A DNA stretch of 64,000 nt from Iodobacter arcticus (GTDB lineage Bacteria; Pseudomonadota; Gammaproteobacteria; Burkholderiales; Chitinibacteraceae). The stretch covers positions 1-64,000 of the forward strand of contig NZ_JBHTBQ010000033.1 in assembly GCF_042664895.1 (NCBI RefSeq). The letters run 5' to 3'. The notes beneath the pieces were generated by a model. The model saw only the letters and a list, made by a program, of their open reading frames with translations, was not told the origin of the DNA and did not search any database. Shown piece after piece: positions 1 through 9,072 of this stretch. Made by a program: the position numbers and the translations under genes. Positions within the stretch are counted from its first letter, which is position 1, and each line of letters begins with the position of its first letter.

Positions 1-278
1 GCGATAAAGACCTAAAAGTGACGGCTTGCAAGGGGCTGCTCAGTGTTTCGGCTAAAGATGAAATCTTAGTCACGGCAGGTGGCGGCTATATCCGGCTAAA
101 AGGCGGCGATATCGAGATCCACTGCCCTGGGGAAGTAAGTATTAAAGGCGCTACTCATGATGTGAGTGGCCCGGCTAAAATGAACCCCACATTGCCTATT
201 TTTCCAGATTCATTTTGTAAATCTTGCATGCTAAAAGCGAAAGCTGCAGGTAGCCCATTTGCGAAGAAATCATCATGA
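1..278 (+). CDS. vgrG: VgrG spike protein, C-terminal end (partial)
   Basis: Only the last ~90 residues are in the window; the frame is open to the left edge from base 3, so the GTG at 18 is not a real start. The fragment has the repetitive beta-rich pattern (VSAKDEILVTAGGGYIRL, then GDIEIHCPGEVSIKG) of the DUF2345 extension of type VI secretion VgrG proteins. VgrG trimers form the tip of the T6SS tube and carry effectors into target cells. The tail after the beta helix (PIFPDSFCKSCMLKAKAAGSPF) is typical of VgrGs that load effectors. The stop overlaps the next gene by 4 bp (ATGA), so this gene heads the effector operon that follows. Family assignment is confident; the effector specificity cannot be read from the tail. 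Confidence 0.85.
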   Translation, partial: DKDLKVTACKGLLSVSAKDEILVTAGGGYIRLKGGDIEIHCPGEVSIKGATHDVSGPAKMNPTLPIFPDSFCKSCMLKAKAAGSPFAKKSS

Positions 279-1045
279 TGATTAATGCTTATTCTCAAGA
301 CTGTGCCCAAGTATTGCTTGCACAATTGGCTACTTACCTTTCTGAATCAACGCAAGTCTATGCTTTGCTGGACCATAGTTTCGATCCTCGTTTGTTAAAG
401 AAAATGAGAAATCGGATTATATGGACTTCACTTTATCAAGATCATGGGGCTGAAACAGATGTTTCCCCGCTGCTTTGTGAGTTAAATAGCGAGGATCAAA
501 TAACGTTTAATGAGCAAATAGAGTTACTATTGAAAATCACCAATGGGCAGCCCATGCTTAGTTTTTATTTAAGCACTCTGGATAGAGAAGCCATCTTTAG
601 CCATTTTGATCAGTATTTTGATGTCACTATTCTTCCAGAAAAATTAAGCTATATATTGCGCTACGCGGACACACGTATTTTGCCCAATCTGCTTGCGCAA
701 CTTAGCCCAGAACAAAAAGCTGCATTTTTATCTCCATTTAGCAGCGTGGTTTATTTTGATCGGGCCGCTCAAATTGTACAGCTTGAAGGCGGAGGGCAAA
801 CTCAAATCACAAATCAGGCGCTGGTACTGACTGAAGCGCAATTTATAAAAATGATGGATTGGGCTTTGCCTGATCAAATTTTGCAAAATATCCAATTGCT
901 CGGGCTTCAGTCTCTGCTGCCCATTGAGCCTTCAAAAGCCTATGCGCAAATAAGTGAGCTTTGCGATATAGCATTGATTCAGGGTAGCCGTGATGATGAA
1001 ATTCTTAGTTTTTGTGTTGAGTATTTACACGGCGAAGCAGCATGA
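275..1045 (+). CDS. DUF4123 T6SS effector adaptor (Tap-like)
   Basis: A 256-residue protein whose N-terminal half fits DUF4123: a YALLDHSFDP start, acidic/aromatic middle and a PEKLSYILRYADTRILPNLL segment. Family knowledge: DUF4123 proteins are chaperones (Tap/Tec) that load a cognate effector onto VgrG and are encoded between vgrG and the effector, exactly the position here. The ATG at 275 overlaps the vgrG stop (ATGA), indicating translational coupling. No signal peptide or membrane segment is seen, consistent with a cytoplasmic chaperone. The cargo is probably the DUF2235 lipase encoded at 2102-4288. Confidence 0.82.
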   Translation: MMINAYSQDCAQVLLAQLATYLSESTQVYALLDHSFDPRLLKKMRNRIIWTSLYQDHGAETDVSPLLCELNSEDQITFNEQIELLLKITNGQPMLSFYLSTLDREAIFSHFDQYFDVTILPEKLSYILRYADTRILPNLLAQLSPEQKAAFLSPFSSVVYFDRAAQIVQLEGGGQTQITNQALVLTEAQFIKMMDWALPDQILQNIQLLGLQSLLPIEPSKAYAQISELCDIALIQGSRDDEILSFCVEYLHGEAA

Positions 1046-1142
1046 TGGCTGAATGTTTGGGAAAGGTGTTTTTAATGGGCAAAGTGTTAAATACGTAAAA
1101 ATATTTTATTACTTAATTTGAGTTTTTTATAAAGGTTTATCA

Positions 1143-2099
1143 ATGGACTTACCAGAAAAAGCACCAGAGCAAACTGAAATTACAGATGCTGAGCATGGAT
1201 TTAATTTATTTATGATTGTGGTGTCTTGTTTGAATGCCTATGCCCTGTACTTGGCCGTGACAGGCTCGGGCTATGGCCCTGCTTATTTGATGGTTCTTTC
1301 TCTTTTTGGATTGTTTTTGAGTCATATCGTGGTACTTATTTGGGCGAGTAAAGTAGAGGCAAGATTATGGCTTGTGTTTAAGCATTCACTCATGATTAAT
1401 GGCCTTGTTTTTATTGCGATGGGCATTGCAATGAACGGGCCATCTGCCCAAGCTAAAAATGACGCAGCGAATGAGTCAGGCAATACGGTTTCGGCCTCTA
1501 TTGATTCGGTCAATTATATGCATGATTGGGCTGTGAAATACACATTGACTGATCTGCGTAGTAATCAGGCCATAGGTGGCAGTATTGTTGATTTTTTAGA
1601 CGGGCCGGGTGGAAAAAATTGCTGTATTAGCTTGCCGAAACAATGGCAGCCGGGAATGTACGTGAGTGTTGATTGGCAAGAGGCGGATAAAACACATACT
1701 AAACCCGATAAATATCATCGTGAATTAGAAATACCCCGCTATCAGCAGGCCGGTGATCTTTATGTCTTGTTTCATCCTGGGCAGGAAGTGGAGCTGGTCG
1801 TATCCAAAGTGGAGCCAGGTTATCCGGCTTGGCCGGGAAAAATTAAAAAAGACGCAATGGCCGCATGTGTTGAGCGGCTTTCGGAAAAAGAATGTAAGAG
1901 GAATTTGCCGAAATATACTCCTAATTCCAATGAGAGCATTGCGCGTAGTTATAGGGAGGGGTGTACGGAAAAGGGAATCCTTTCTGCTGGTGTTCCAGAA
2001 GATAATCGCAAAGCCTGCAAAGAATTGATTGAGGACTGCAGAAAAAATTGGGACATATCGGATAAAAAAATGTGCGAATTAGATTACAAGGAAGACTAG
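1143..2099 (+). CDS. DUF3304-type membrane protein of the T6SS effector module; possible immunity protein
   Basis: 318 residues. Three hydrophobic segments lie near residues 21-42, 48-70 and 76-97. A soluble domain follows with DUF3304 hallmarks: SIDSVNYMHDWAVKYTL, a glycine-rich GGSIVDF/DGPGGKNCC stretch and SLPKQWQPGMYVSVDW. The last ~80 residues are Cys- and Lys-rich (six Cys between about 246 and 313). Family knowledge: DUF3304 proteins recur next to T6SS lipase effectors. Inference: a membrane-anchored protein with a periplasmic domain next to a lipase effector could be its immunity partner. A ribosome site (AAAGG) lies 7-12 bases before the ATG. The stop is 2 bases before the lipase start. 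Its function is unproven. Confidence 0.6.
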   Translation: MDLPEKAPEQTEITDAEHGFNLFMIVVSCLNAYALYLAVTGSGYGPAYLMVLSLFGLFLSHIVVLIWASKVEARLWLVFKHSLMINGLVFIAMGIAMNGPSAQAKNDAANESGNTVSASIDSVNYMHDWAVKYTLTDLRSNQAIGGSIVDFLDGPGGKNCCISLPKQWQPGMYVSVDWQEADKTHTKPDKYHRELEIPRYQQAGDLYVLFHPGQEVELVVSKVEPGYPAWPGKIKKDAMAACVERLSEKECKRNLPKYTPNSNESIARSYREGCTEKGILSAGVPEDNRKACKELIEDCRKNWDISDKKMCELDYKED

Positions 2100-2101
2100 G
2101 C

Positions 2102-4288
2102 ATGTCAGCAAGATTTTCATCTGAGTGTAGGGAAGATCCTTTAAAGCTAGTTGGGCCTGAGGATAGCCAGCGTACAAAAACTCAAAATCGCCCCAAATGC
2201 CTGCCATGCGAGCAAGACATTTACCTAGGTTTCTTTTTTGACGGTACAAATAATAATAAATACCGTGATACCGATGCTTTTGCTCATAGCAATGTGGCGC
2301 GTTTGTATGAGGCGTACTCTGGTGAACCCACCGTTGCTAAATTGAAAGTCCTTAAACAAGCAGCTAAAGCAGATGCCGCCGCAGCGTGGTCTTCAGTTAT
2401 CCCAAAGGATGAGAAAAAGTATTATCGTAAAACGTATATTCCTGGCGTCGGCACGCCCTTTATTGAGCTGGGTGATACTGGGGAGGGGGCGGACAACACC
2501 TTGGGCTTGGCCATGTCGAAGCATGGCGAGGTCCGTATTAATTGGGCCTTATTGCAAGTCAGTAATCATATTCATGCGGCCATTATGGGGGCGCAGTTCA
2601 GTGATCCTTTAAAAGATGATGCTGAGTTGGCGACAGAAATGCTGGATGAAACAGCGAGAGATCGAGGGTCTCAATATTCAATCCGCGCACCTAGCCGAGG
2701 CCGCGGTTTTATTTTGCAGGATAGGTCGCAAAAGCTAGCTAAAGCCATTGCACCGATTGTTCGAGGCTCACCCACTATTCGCTCTGTACGTCTTTCGGTG
2801 TTTGGTTTTTCACGCGGCGCGGCCGAGGCTAGGGTTTTCTGTAGCTGGCTGCAAAAATACTACAGCGATGGTATTGCAGGTATTTCTTTAAAAATTGATT
2901 TTTTAGGCATTTTTGATACGGTTGCCTCGGTTGGTTTGGCTAACTCTGTGCCGATTGGTGGTGTGGAAGGGCACTATGTTTGGGCTAGTGTGGAGAACTT
3001 GCAGGTCAGTTCTGCGGTTAAGCGTTGTGTGCATCTGGTATCGGCACATGAAGTGCGTGGCTCGTTTCCACTTGATTCAATTGGTAGTGGTGCACAGTGT
3101 AAAGAGGTGGTCTACCCCGGTGTGCATTCGGATGTAGGTGGTGGCTATCCGCCAAATGATCAGGGACGCTCTATTGGTGTGGCGGCGGCGGGGGATGCAA
3201 AAAAGCTTTCGCAAATTCCTTTGGCACAAATGTACCGCGAAGCCTTGATTGCCAGTGTGCCCTTGCTAGGTCTAAAAGATTTTAATGATTTTCATCAAAG
3301 CAATTTCAAGATTGATCCAGGCACGGTTAAAGCCTTTAACGATTATATTGCGGCCACCCGAGTGGGTAGCGGCAAGCCATCGGGGGTAATGTGGCTTACA
3401 GAAACACAGGTTGAAGAGCCTCTGTTGCAGATTATTCATCGTCACTATGGCATTTTCTTACGCTGGCGAAAAAGCATGTTGGGCAAAGTTCATTTGCTAG
3501 CCGGTATGTCTGCTTCGCTGGATAGTGCACCAAAAAAAACGCAGGACCGGCATGATTTACAAACAACTGATCTGGCTTTGCAGCAAGAATTAAATATGTT
3601 GGAAAAATACACACCGCTTGTTTCTGAGCTCTCTATCTGGCCAGCCAAAGTGGCCGATTGGAATGAGGGTGTTTTTGCAGAATGGACGAAGCAGGAGGCG
3701 GTGTTGCCAGCGAGTAAGGTGTTATTTGAAACACTGGTTCATGATTCCAGAGCATGGTTTAAACCCAGCAATTTTAGCGATGATGATCAGGTTTGGTTTA
3801 ATGAAGGTGGCATGGAGAAAACACGAACAAAAATGATTAAAAGTATTGAAGCCGAACAAGAAAGGGTTCGTTCGCCCTATCGTTTGAGCGATGAGCAAAT
3901 GAAGTCGGTTGATAATAAAGATTACCAAGAGAATATTGAACGAATTGAAAAGCTGAAAACCAATAAAACATACCCGGTGAGAAGCGGGGGGCAAGAGCCG
4001 ATCAGGCTTTATGGCTATTTGCGCTGGCGGCATGTTTTTGGAGCTTCTGCTCTGCCTGCTTCGCCACAGGATCCGCTTAGCAAAGAAAAAGCACGTAAAA
4101 GAGAGCTTGAAAATCAGCAGCATGAGAATAATCTGCAAAGCTTAAATCAACAAAATAGCAATGCTAAAAAGCGCTATCAAGAAGGGCAAATAAATGCCCA
4201 AGGTTACGGAGAAGCTTTGCGGGATCAGAGCTTGCGTATGAGTGCTGAGCGGCAGCGGCATGCTGCAGCAATAGGTGCATTAAAATAA
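2102..4288 (+). CDS. DUF2235 T6SS lipase effector (Tle1-like)
   Basis: About 728 residues from the ATG at 2102, preferred over an upstream in-frame codon at 2072 because it follows an AAGGAAG site and avoids overlap with the previous gene. The N-terminal part is a DUF2235 alpha/beta hydrolase: DIYLGFFFDGTNNN opening, nucleophile elbow GFSRG with Ser near residue 237, and HSDVGGGYP with the likely catalytic Asp near 344. Family knowledge: DUF2235 proteins of the Tle1 group are phospholipases injected by T6SS into rival bacteria. The last ~60 residues are Lys/Glu/Gln-rich and probably coiled coil. It closes the vgrG-adaptor-DUF3304 operon, and a terminator follows at 4386. The lipase class is confident; the exact substrate is not. 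Confidence 0.82.
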   Translation: MSARFSSECREDPLKLVGPEDSQRTKTQNRPKCLPCEQDIYLGFFFDGTNNNKYRDTDAFAHSNVARLYEAYSGEPTVAKLKVLKQAAKADAAAAWSSVIPKDEKKYYRKTYIPGVGTPFIELGDTGEGADNTLGLAMSKHGEVRINWALLQVSNHIHAAIMGAQFSDPLKDDAELATEMLDETARDRGSQYSIRAPSRGRGFILQDRSQKLAKAIAPIVRGSPTIRSVRLSVFGFSRGAAEARVFCSWLQKYYSDGIAGISLKIDFLGIFDTVASVGLANSVPIGGVEGHYVWASVENLQVSSAVKRCVHLVSAHEVRGSFPLDSIGSGAQCKEVVYPGVHSDVGGGYPPNDQGRSIGVAAAGDAKKLSQIPLAQMYREALIASVPLLGLKDFNDFHQSNFKIDPGTVKAFNDYIAATRVGSGKPSGVMWLTETQVEEPLLQIIHRHYGIFLRWRKSMLGKVHLLAGMSASLDSAPKKTQDRHDLQTTDLALQQELNMLEKYTPLVSELSIWPAKVADWNEGVFAEWTKQEAVLPASKVLFETLVHDSRAWFKPSNFSDDDQVWFNEGGMEKTRTKMIKSIEAEQERVRSPYRLSDEQMKSVDNKDYQENIERIEKLKTNKTYPVRSGGQEPIRLYGYLRWRHVFGASALPASPQDPLSKEKARKRELENQQHENNLQSLNQQNSNAKKRYQEGQINAQGYGEALRDQSLRMSAERQRHAAAIGALK

Positions 4289-4385
4289 GATGTAAGCGTT
4301 TTTTGGGTTATTGTCTGCTCGTGTTTTTTACTGATGTTGCATATAAGGCGGCAATAATTGCCGAAGCCTTGCTTGATTCCCTTCT

Positions 4386-4411
4386 AAAGCCCGCTGAATG
4401 CGGGCTTTTTG
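4386..4411 (+). terminator. Rho-independent terminator after the T6SS module
   Basis: A 9-bp perfect stem AAAGCCCGC / GCGGGCTTT with a TGAAT loop, followed by a T run. It separates the T6SS effector operon from the flagellar operon. Confidence 0.8.
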
Positions 4412-4413
4412 CT

Positions 4414-4429
4414 TGGCATACTTCCTGCT
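4414..4429 (+). promoter_or_regulatory. Sigma-54 (RpoN) type -24/-12 promoter of flgB
   Basis: TGGCATACTTCCTGCT matches TGGCACG-N4-TTGCW with the invariant GG and GC exactly 12 bases apart. It lies 38 bases before the flgB ATG, with the start of transcription expected near 4441. Family knowledge: early flagellar operons in many polar flagellates use sigma-54 with an enhancer-binding activator. No activator site was identified. Confidence 0.65.
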
Positions 4430-4467
4430 TACAGTAGTGTGAGATTCGATGAATAAGGAGTTTGGCT

Positions 4468-4872
4468 ATGTTAGGACGTTTGGACGATTACTTCCGCCCG
4501 CAAGCAACGGCGTTGTCGCTGCGCAGCCAGCGGCAGGAAGTTTTGGCTTCAAATATCGCTAATAACGATACGCCGGGCTATAAGGCGCGCGATTTTGATT
4601 TTAAAAAATCGTTTGAAGCCGCCCTGCAAAAAAATCCAGTCAAGCCCTTACAAAGTACGGATCCGCGTCATTTGCAGCCTAAAGACAGTGTTGATCCCTT
4701 GTCTAGAGCGTTGCTTTACCGCAATCCAAGACAATCCGGCATTGATGGCAATACGGTGGATATGAATGCAGAAATGGCCGCGTTTTCAGATAACGCGATT
4801 CGCTATCAGGCGAGCATTACCTTTATGCAAAAAAAGATTGAAGGTATGCGCACCGCGCTGACTGGCCAATAA
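4468..4872 (+). CDS. flgB: Flagellar basal-body rod protein FlgB
   Basis: 134 residues from the ATG at 4468. This start is 7 bases after AAGGAG, whereas a TTG at 4462 would sit only 1 base after it. FlgB is one of the proximal rod proteins joining the MS ring to the hook axis. The N-terminal helix carries the rod signature SLRSQRQEVLASNIANNDTP, and the C-terminus ends in the second heptad helix (AFSDNAIRYQASITFMQKKI). The length is normal for the family. It is the first gene of the flgBCDEFGHIJKL cluster and follows the sigma-54-type promoter. Confidence 0.96.
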   Translation: MLGRLDDYFRPQATALSLRSQRQEVLASNIANNDTPGYKARDFDFKKSFEAALQKNPVKPLQSTDPRHLQPKDSVDPLSRALLYRNPRQSGIDGNTVDMNAEMAAFSDNAIRYQASITFMQKKIEGMRTALTGQ

Positions 4873-4883
4873 AGGACTAAATC

Positions 4884-5297
4884 ATGTCGATGTTCAGAGT
4901 GTTTGATATTGCTTCTTCTGCAATGCATGCGCAAACCACACGTTTGAATACGGTGGCGTCTAATTTGGCGAATGCAGAATCGATTACCAGCTCAAATGGC
5001 CAGCCTTACCGTGCCAAGCAGGTGGTTTTTCAGTCGGCTCCGATTGCAGGCGGCGGAAAAGGGGCTGTGGGCGTCAGGGTGGCCGACGTGATCGAAGATC
5101 AATCACCGCCTAAGCTCGTCTATGACCCTAGAAATGTGCTGGCCGATACCAATGGCTATGTAGCGATGCCTAATGTGAGTGTGGTTGAAGAAATGGCTAA
5201 TATGATTTCAGCGTCACGCTCGTATCAAACCAATGCCGATGTGATGAATACGGCCAAAACCCTGCTGCTGCGCACGCTAGCGCTCGGTCAGTCTTGA
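4884..5297 (+). CDS. flgC: Flagellar basal-body rod protein FlgC
   Basis: 137 residues, the usual FlgC length. It forms part of the proximal rod. The N-terminal motif LNTVASNLANAES and the C-terminal NVSVVEEMANMISASRSYQT helix are the two conserved rod/hook ends that pack into the axial coiled coil. The ATG at 4884 follows AAAGGA and is 11 bp after flgB, so the genes are co-transcribed. Confidence 0.96.
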   Translation: MSMFRVFDIASSAMHAQTTRLNTVASNLANAESITSSNGQPYRAKQVVFQSAPIAGGGKGAVGVRVADVIEDQSPPKLVYDPRNVLADTNGYVAMPNVSVVEEMANMISASRSYQTNADVMNTAKTLLLRTLALGQS

Positions 5298-5318
5298 TAA
5301 ACGCTCTGGAGAGGCATC

Positions 5319-5990
5319 ATGGTTCCCCGCACAACGATTAATTCGACGACTGACTATTCGGCAATTAATAAAAAAACAGATAACAAGGCTTCTGCTGCAG
5401 ACCAGCAGCAAGATCGTTTTCTTAAGTTGCTGGTCAAGCAGTTGCAGAGCCAGGATCCGATGAATCCGATGGATAACGCGGCCACCACCAGCCAGATGGC
5501 GCAGATCAGTAGCGTGACCGGCATCGAAAAACTCAATACCACCATGCAATCGATGATGGCGAGTTTTGCTTCGGCGCAAAGCTTCCAAGCCGCGGCCTTG
5601 ATTGGTAAAGAAGTGCTGACTGTTGGTAATCAAATGAAATTTGATGGCACAAAATCAGCCGATGCTAGGGTGGATCTGCCTGCGGGCGTGAGCAATATCA
5701 AAGTGACGATCACAGATAAAAATGGTGCTGTGGTCGACAACCTTACGTTGCCGCAACAAGCTGCCGGTGCTGCGGGTGTGCTTTGGGATGGTAAGTTAGA
5801 AAACGGCGAGAAGGCGGCGGCTGGCGATTATTTTATTTCTGCGCGCGGTGTGAAAGATGGCAAGGAAATTGCTTTAAATACCCTGACCTGGCAAATAGCA
5901 AGTAGCGTTGAGCTGGCAAAGACCGGTGTGAATGTCATGCTATCCAACCAGACAACAGTGGCGTTTGGTGATGTGAAACAAATCCGCTAG
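5319..5990 (+). CDS. flgD: Flagellar hook assembly scaffold FlgD
   Basis: 223 residues. FlgD caps the growing hook and helps FlgE subunits assemble, and is discarded later. It shows the conserved N-terminal segment QDRFLKLLVKQLQSQDPMNP followed by TSQMAQISSVTGIEKLN, then a beta-rich FlgD Ig/tudor-like region containing LWDGKLENGEKAAAGDY (residues ~160-180). It is 21 bp downstream of flgC and has a GGAGAGG site before the ATG. No unusual features. Confidence 0.95.
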   Translation: MVPRTTINSTTDYSAINKKTDNKASAADQQQDRFLKLLVKQLQSQDPMNPMDNAATTSQMAQISSVTGIEKLNTTMQSMMASFASAQSFQAAALIGKEVLTVGNQMKFDGTKSADARVDLPAGVSNIKVTITDKNGAVVDNLTLPQQAAGAAGVLWDGKLENGEKAAAGDYFISARGVKDGKEIALNTLTWQIASSVELAKTGVNVMLSNQTTVAFGDVKQIR

Positions 5991-6055
5991 CGCTAGTTTG
6001 CTGTTAAATCAGCCGGGCTGTTAGTCGTGGAATAGAACAATTTGAGGGTAAGGTT

Positions 6056-7348
6056 ATGGGTTTCCAGCAGGGCTTGAGTGGTTTGAGTGTGTCGTCCAAG
6101 AGCCTGGACGCAATTGGCAATAATATTGCCAACTCCAGTACTGTCGGTTTTAAACAGTCCCGAAGTGAATTCGCTGATATGTATGCTAATTCTTTCGCTA
6201 CCTCCTCGACGATTACCGGGATGGGCGGGCGCACTGCTGCGGTCACTCAACAATTTGGTCAGGGAAATATCACCTCAACCAGTAATCCATTGGATATTGC
6301 GATTACAGGTAATGGTTTTTTTCGCATGGTTGACGATATTTCGGTGAGCTACACCCGTAATGGCCAGTTTCAAGTGGATAAAGAAGGCTATATCGTGGGT
6401 GCCAGCGGTAAAAAACTCACTGGCTGGCCCTATGATATTGATGCCAACACCTTGAAAAAAGGCGGCACACCTTCTCCTTTGCAATTATCAGTGGGCAATA
6501 TCGGTGCTAAAACCACAGGCTGGACTGAGGTAGCAGGCGGCGGTGTAAGTGCGGGTCTTTCTCTGGGTATGAATTTAGATGCCAGCCAGTTGCCCAAAGA
6601 CCGGACCAACCCCCTTGCCACTAATTATGTTGGGGCGCTTAACCCGGCAGATCCTAAGACATTTACGAATTCAACTTCGGCAAAAGTCTATGACTCGCAA
6701 GGTGTTGAGCACAATCTCACCATGTATTTTACCAAGACCGCACCTAATACTTGGGAGGTGCGTACACGCTTTGATAGCGATCTGGTTTCTGTGCCCAATG
6801 TGGCTGGTTTGCCTTACCCTGATGTGACTTTTGATTCGAATGGTAAATTAGTGAGTAATACGCCCTTAGCGTTTTCAACCGCGCTGACTTCTGGCGCAAC
6901 AACGCCCTTTGCATTTCACGTTTCTCTGGATGGTACCAGCCAGTATGGTAGCCCTTTTGGGGTGAATTCTATTCAGCAGGATGGTTACCCTGATGGTACT
7001 TTGACCGGTATTTCGGTAAGCCGCGATGGCGTTGTGCAAGGTAAGTATTCAAATGGTCAGTCTAGGCCGGTAGGGCAAGTCACTTTAACTAACTTTGCAA
7101 ACGTGCAAGGTTTACAAAATTTAGGTGACAATCGCTGGGCAGAAACCTTTACCTCGGGCCAGCCCAGAACCAATGATCCGGGTACCAGTGATCTGGGGGC
7201 CTTGCAATCGGCTTCGGTGGAAGATGCAAACGTTGATCTCACCGGGGAGCTGGTTAATCTGATTACCGCACAGCGTACTTATCAGGCCAATGCGCAAACG
7301 ATTAAAGCGCAAGATACCATCTTGCAAACGATTGTAAATCTGCGTTAA
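6056..7348 (+). CDS. flgE: Flagellar hook protein FlgE
   Basis: 430 residues; FlgE polymerises into the hook, the universal joint between rod and filament. The N-terminus MGFQQGLSGLSVSSKSLDAI followed by GNNIANSSTVGFK, and the C-terminus VEDANVDLTGELVNLITAQRTY are diagnostic. The central part (about 90-340) is the variable hook-surface domain. A GAGGG site precedes the ATG. It belongs to the flagellar operon, 65 bp after flgD. Confidence 0.96.
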   Translation: MGFQQGLSGLSVSSKSLDAIGNNIANSSTVGFKQSRSEFADMYANSFATSSTITGMGGRTAAVTQQFGQGNITSTSNPLDIAITGNGFFRMVDDISVSYTRNGQFQVDKEGYIVGASGKKLTGWPYDIDANTLKKGGTPSPLQLSVGNIGAKTTGWTEVAGGGVSAGLSLGMNLDASQLPKDRTNPLATNYVGALNPADPKTFTNSTSAKVYDSQGVEHNLTMYFTKTAPNTWEVRTRFDSDLVSVPNVAGLPYPDVTFDSNGKLVSNTPLAFSTALTSGATTPFAFHVSLDGTSQYGSPFGVNSIQQDGYPDGTLTGISVSRDGVVQGKYSNGQSRPVGQVTLTNFANVQGLQNLGDNRWAETFTSGQPRTNDPGTSDLGALQSASVEDANVDLTGELVNLITAQRTYQANAQTIKAQDTILQTIVNLR

Positions 7349-7353
7349 TAATT

Positions 7354-7376
7354 TGTAGGGTGGGTGCAACCCGCGT
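7354..7376. repeat. Short GTAGGGTGGGT palindromic repeat
   Basis: TGTAGGGTGGGTGCAACCCG in the 59-bp flgE-flgF gap. It is a minimal hairpin member of the family also seen at 29320, 30038 and 62474. Confidence 0.55.
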
Positions 7377-7407
7377 TTTTTCCGCCTTACATGAAAAGTG
7401 AAAATCA

Positions 7408-8148
7408 ATGGATCGAATGCTCTATGTAGCGATGACGGGTGCTAAGCAAACGATGCTAAGGCAAGCGTCTGTCGCTAATAATTTAGCGAATGTAGCCACG
7501 CCGGGTTTTAGGGCCGAGCTAACGGCAGCGCGTGCGGTACCGGTGATTGGCGGCATAGGTGTACCTAGCCGTGCTTATGTGGTGGAGCAGACTACGGGCG
7601 CTGATTTTACTCCCGGTATTGTGCAGCAAACTGGCCGTGCTTTAGATGTGGCGGTCAATGGCGAGGGCTGGCTGGCCGTGCAAACGCCTACAGGGGAGGC
7701 TTATACCCGCAATGGTGGCTTTGAAATTGATGCGGCAGGCCTCTTAAAAACGCGTAGTGGTTTGGTGGTGCAGGGTGAAAATGGCCCGCTGACTATTCCA
7801 GAAAATACGCGTATTACCATTGCAAAAGACGGCACGATCAATGGTGCGCCGTTTGATAACCCAGCTCAGGCGGTAGAAATTGGCCGGCTAAAATTGGTCA
7901 ACCCTATTGAAAGTGAGCTGGAAAAAGGCAGTGATGGTTTGTTTCGCCAAAGAAATGGCGAAGTGGCGCAGGCGGATGCTGGCGTAAAACTTGCTTCAGA
8001 ATCACTGGAAGTGAGTAATGTGAATCCGGTAGATCAATTGGTGCAAATGATTAGCGCGCAGCGCCAATACGATTTGCAAATTAAAATGATGCAAACCGTC
8101 GATCAAAACGCAAGAAGTGCCTCGCAGCTATTAACGCTGACAGGTTGA
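7408..8148 (+). CDS. flgF: Flagellar rod protein FlgF
   Basis: 246 residues, normal for FlgF, a proximal rod component. The start MDRMLYVAMTGAKQTMLRQ, then SVANNLANVATPGFR and the C-terminal VNPVDQLVQMISAQRQYD are the conserved axial-protein ends. The middle contains the FlgE/F/G-like AVNGEGWLAVQTP and AYTRNGGFEIDA. No strong ribosome site is visible (GAAAG upstream). It is co-oriented with flgE and flgG. Confidence 0.95.
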   Translation: MDRMLYVAMTGAKQTMLRQASVANNLANVATPGFRAELTAARAVPVIGGIGVPSRAYVVEQTTGADFTPGIVQQTGRALDVAVNGEGWLAVQTPTGEAYTRNGGFEIDAAGLLKTRSGLVVQGENGPLTIPENTRITIAKDGTINGAPFDNPAQAVEIGRLKLVNPIESELEKGSDGLFRQRNGEVAQADAGVKLASESLEVSNVNPVDQLVQMISAQRQYDLQIKMMQTVDQNARSASQLLTLTG

Positions 8149-8270
8149 TTGGATTGCAAGTCGCGCATAGAAAAATTGATTAAACAGCGTGTTTCACAGA
8201 TTAAAAAAGCGTGGTTCTGCCTAGTGCGTACCATCGCATATCAAACTAAAAATAATAGGAAGTACGCATC

Positions 8271-9056
8271 ATGATGCGCTCGCTGTGGATTGCTAAAACC
8301 GGCATGGATGCCATGCAGATGAATGTCGATGTTATCTCGCATAACTTGGCCAACGTCAGCACCAATGGCTATAAGCGTGAACGTGCGGTGTTTGAAGATT
8401 TGCTCTACCAGAATTTACGCCAACCCGGTGGCTCGACCAGCGCGCAAACCCAGCAGCCTACTGGCTTGCAGTTGGGAACGGGGGTGCGGCCAGTGGCCAC
8501 TGCGCGTATTCATATGCAGGGTAATTTGCAGCTGACTGACGGCACGTTGGATGTGGCGATTAATGGCCAGGGTTTTTTGCAGATTTCCATGCCCGATGGC
8601 ACAACGGCCTATACCCGCGATGGCTCTTTTCAAGTGGATAGCCAAGGCGCGGTGGTGACATCCAGTGGCTATGCTTTGCAGCCTGCTTTGCAAGTGCCAA
8701 CCGGTACGACTAAGTTGACGATCGCTAAAGATGGTACGGTTACGGCCATTGTGAATAATGATGGCGCGGCCCCGGTGCAGCTGGGCAATATTCAGCTGGC
8801 TACTTTTATTAACCCGCCCGGCTTGCAATCGGTTGGGGAAAATTTGTATATGGAAACCACGGCCTCGGGTGCGCCAACGGTCGGTACGCCAGGCACTAAT
8901 GGCTTGGGTGCGCTCAATCAGGGCTATGTAGAAACGTCGAACGTGAATGTGACTGAAGAGCTGATTAATATGATTCAGGCTCAGCGCTCTTTTGAGATTA
9001 ACTCGAAGGCGATTAAAACATCTGATGAAATGCTGCAAAAACTGACGCAGCTTTAG
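8271..9056 (+). CDS. flgG: Flagellar distal rod protein FlgG
   Basis: 261 residues, close to the ~260 of enteric FlgG. FlgG builds the distal rod that crosses the P and L rings. It shows SLWIAKTGMDAMQMNVDVIS, then HNLANVSTNGYKRERAVFEDLLYQ split across the N-terminus, the FlgG-specific QPTGLQLGTGVRPVATAR, and the C-terminal ETSNVNVTEELINMIQAQRS. Two adjacent ATGs (8271, 8274) are possible starts; an AGGAAG site favours either. The 122-bp gap before it holds no convincing promoter. Confidence 0.96.
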   Translation: MMRSLWIAKTGMDAMQMNVDVISHNLANVSTNGYKRERAVFEDLLYQNLRQPGGSTSAQTQQPTGLQLGTGVRPVATARIHMQGNLQLTDGTLDVAINGQGFLQISMPDGTTAYTRDGSFQVDSQGAVVTSSGYALQPALQVPTGTTKLTIAKDGTVTAIVNNDGAAPVQLGNIQLATFINPPGLQSVGENLYMETTASGAPTVGTPGTNGLGALNQGYVETSNVNVTEELINMIQAQRSFEINSKAIKTSDEMLQKLTQL

Positions 9057-9072
9057 TTTTAAAAGGATTGAA

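Noticed and set aside
8150..8165. Possible sigma-54 site before flgG (TGGATTGCAAGTCGCG)
   Set aside because: GG-GC spacing is right, but three of the first seven consensus bases and the TT before GC fail; too weak.
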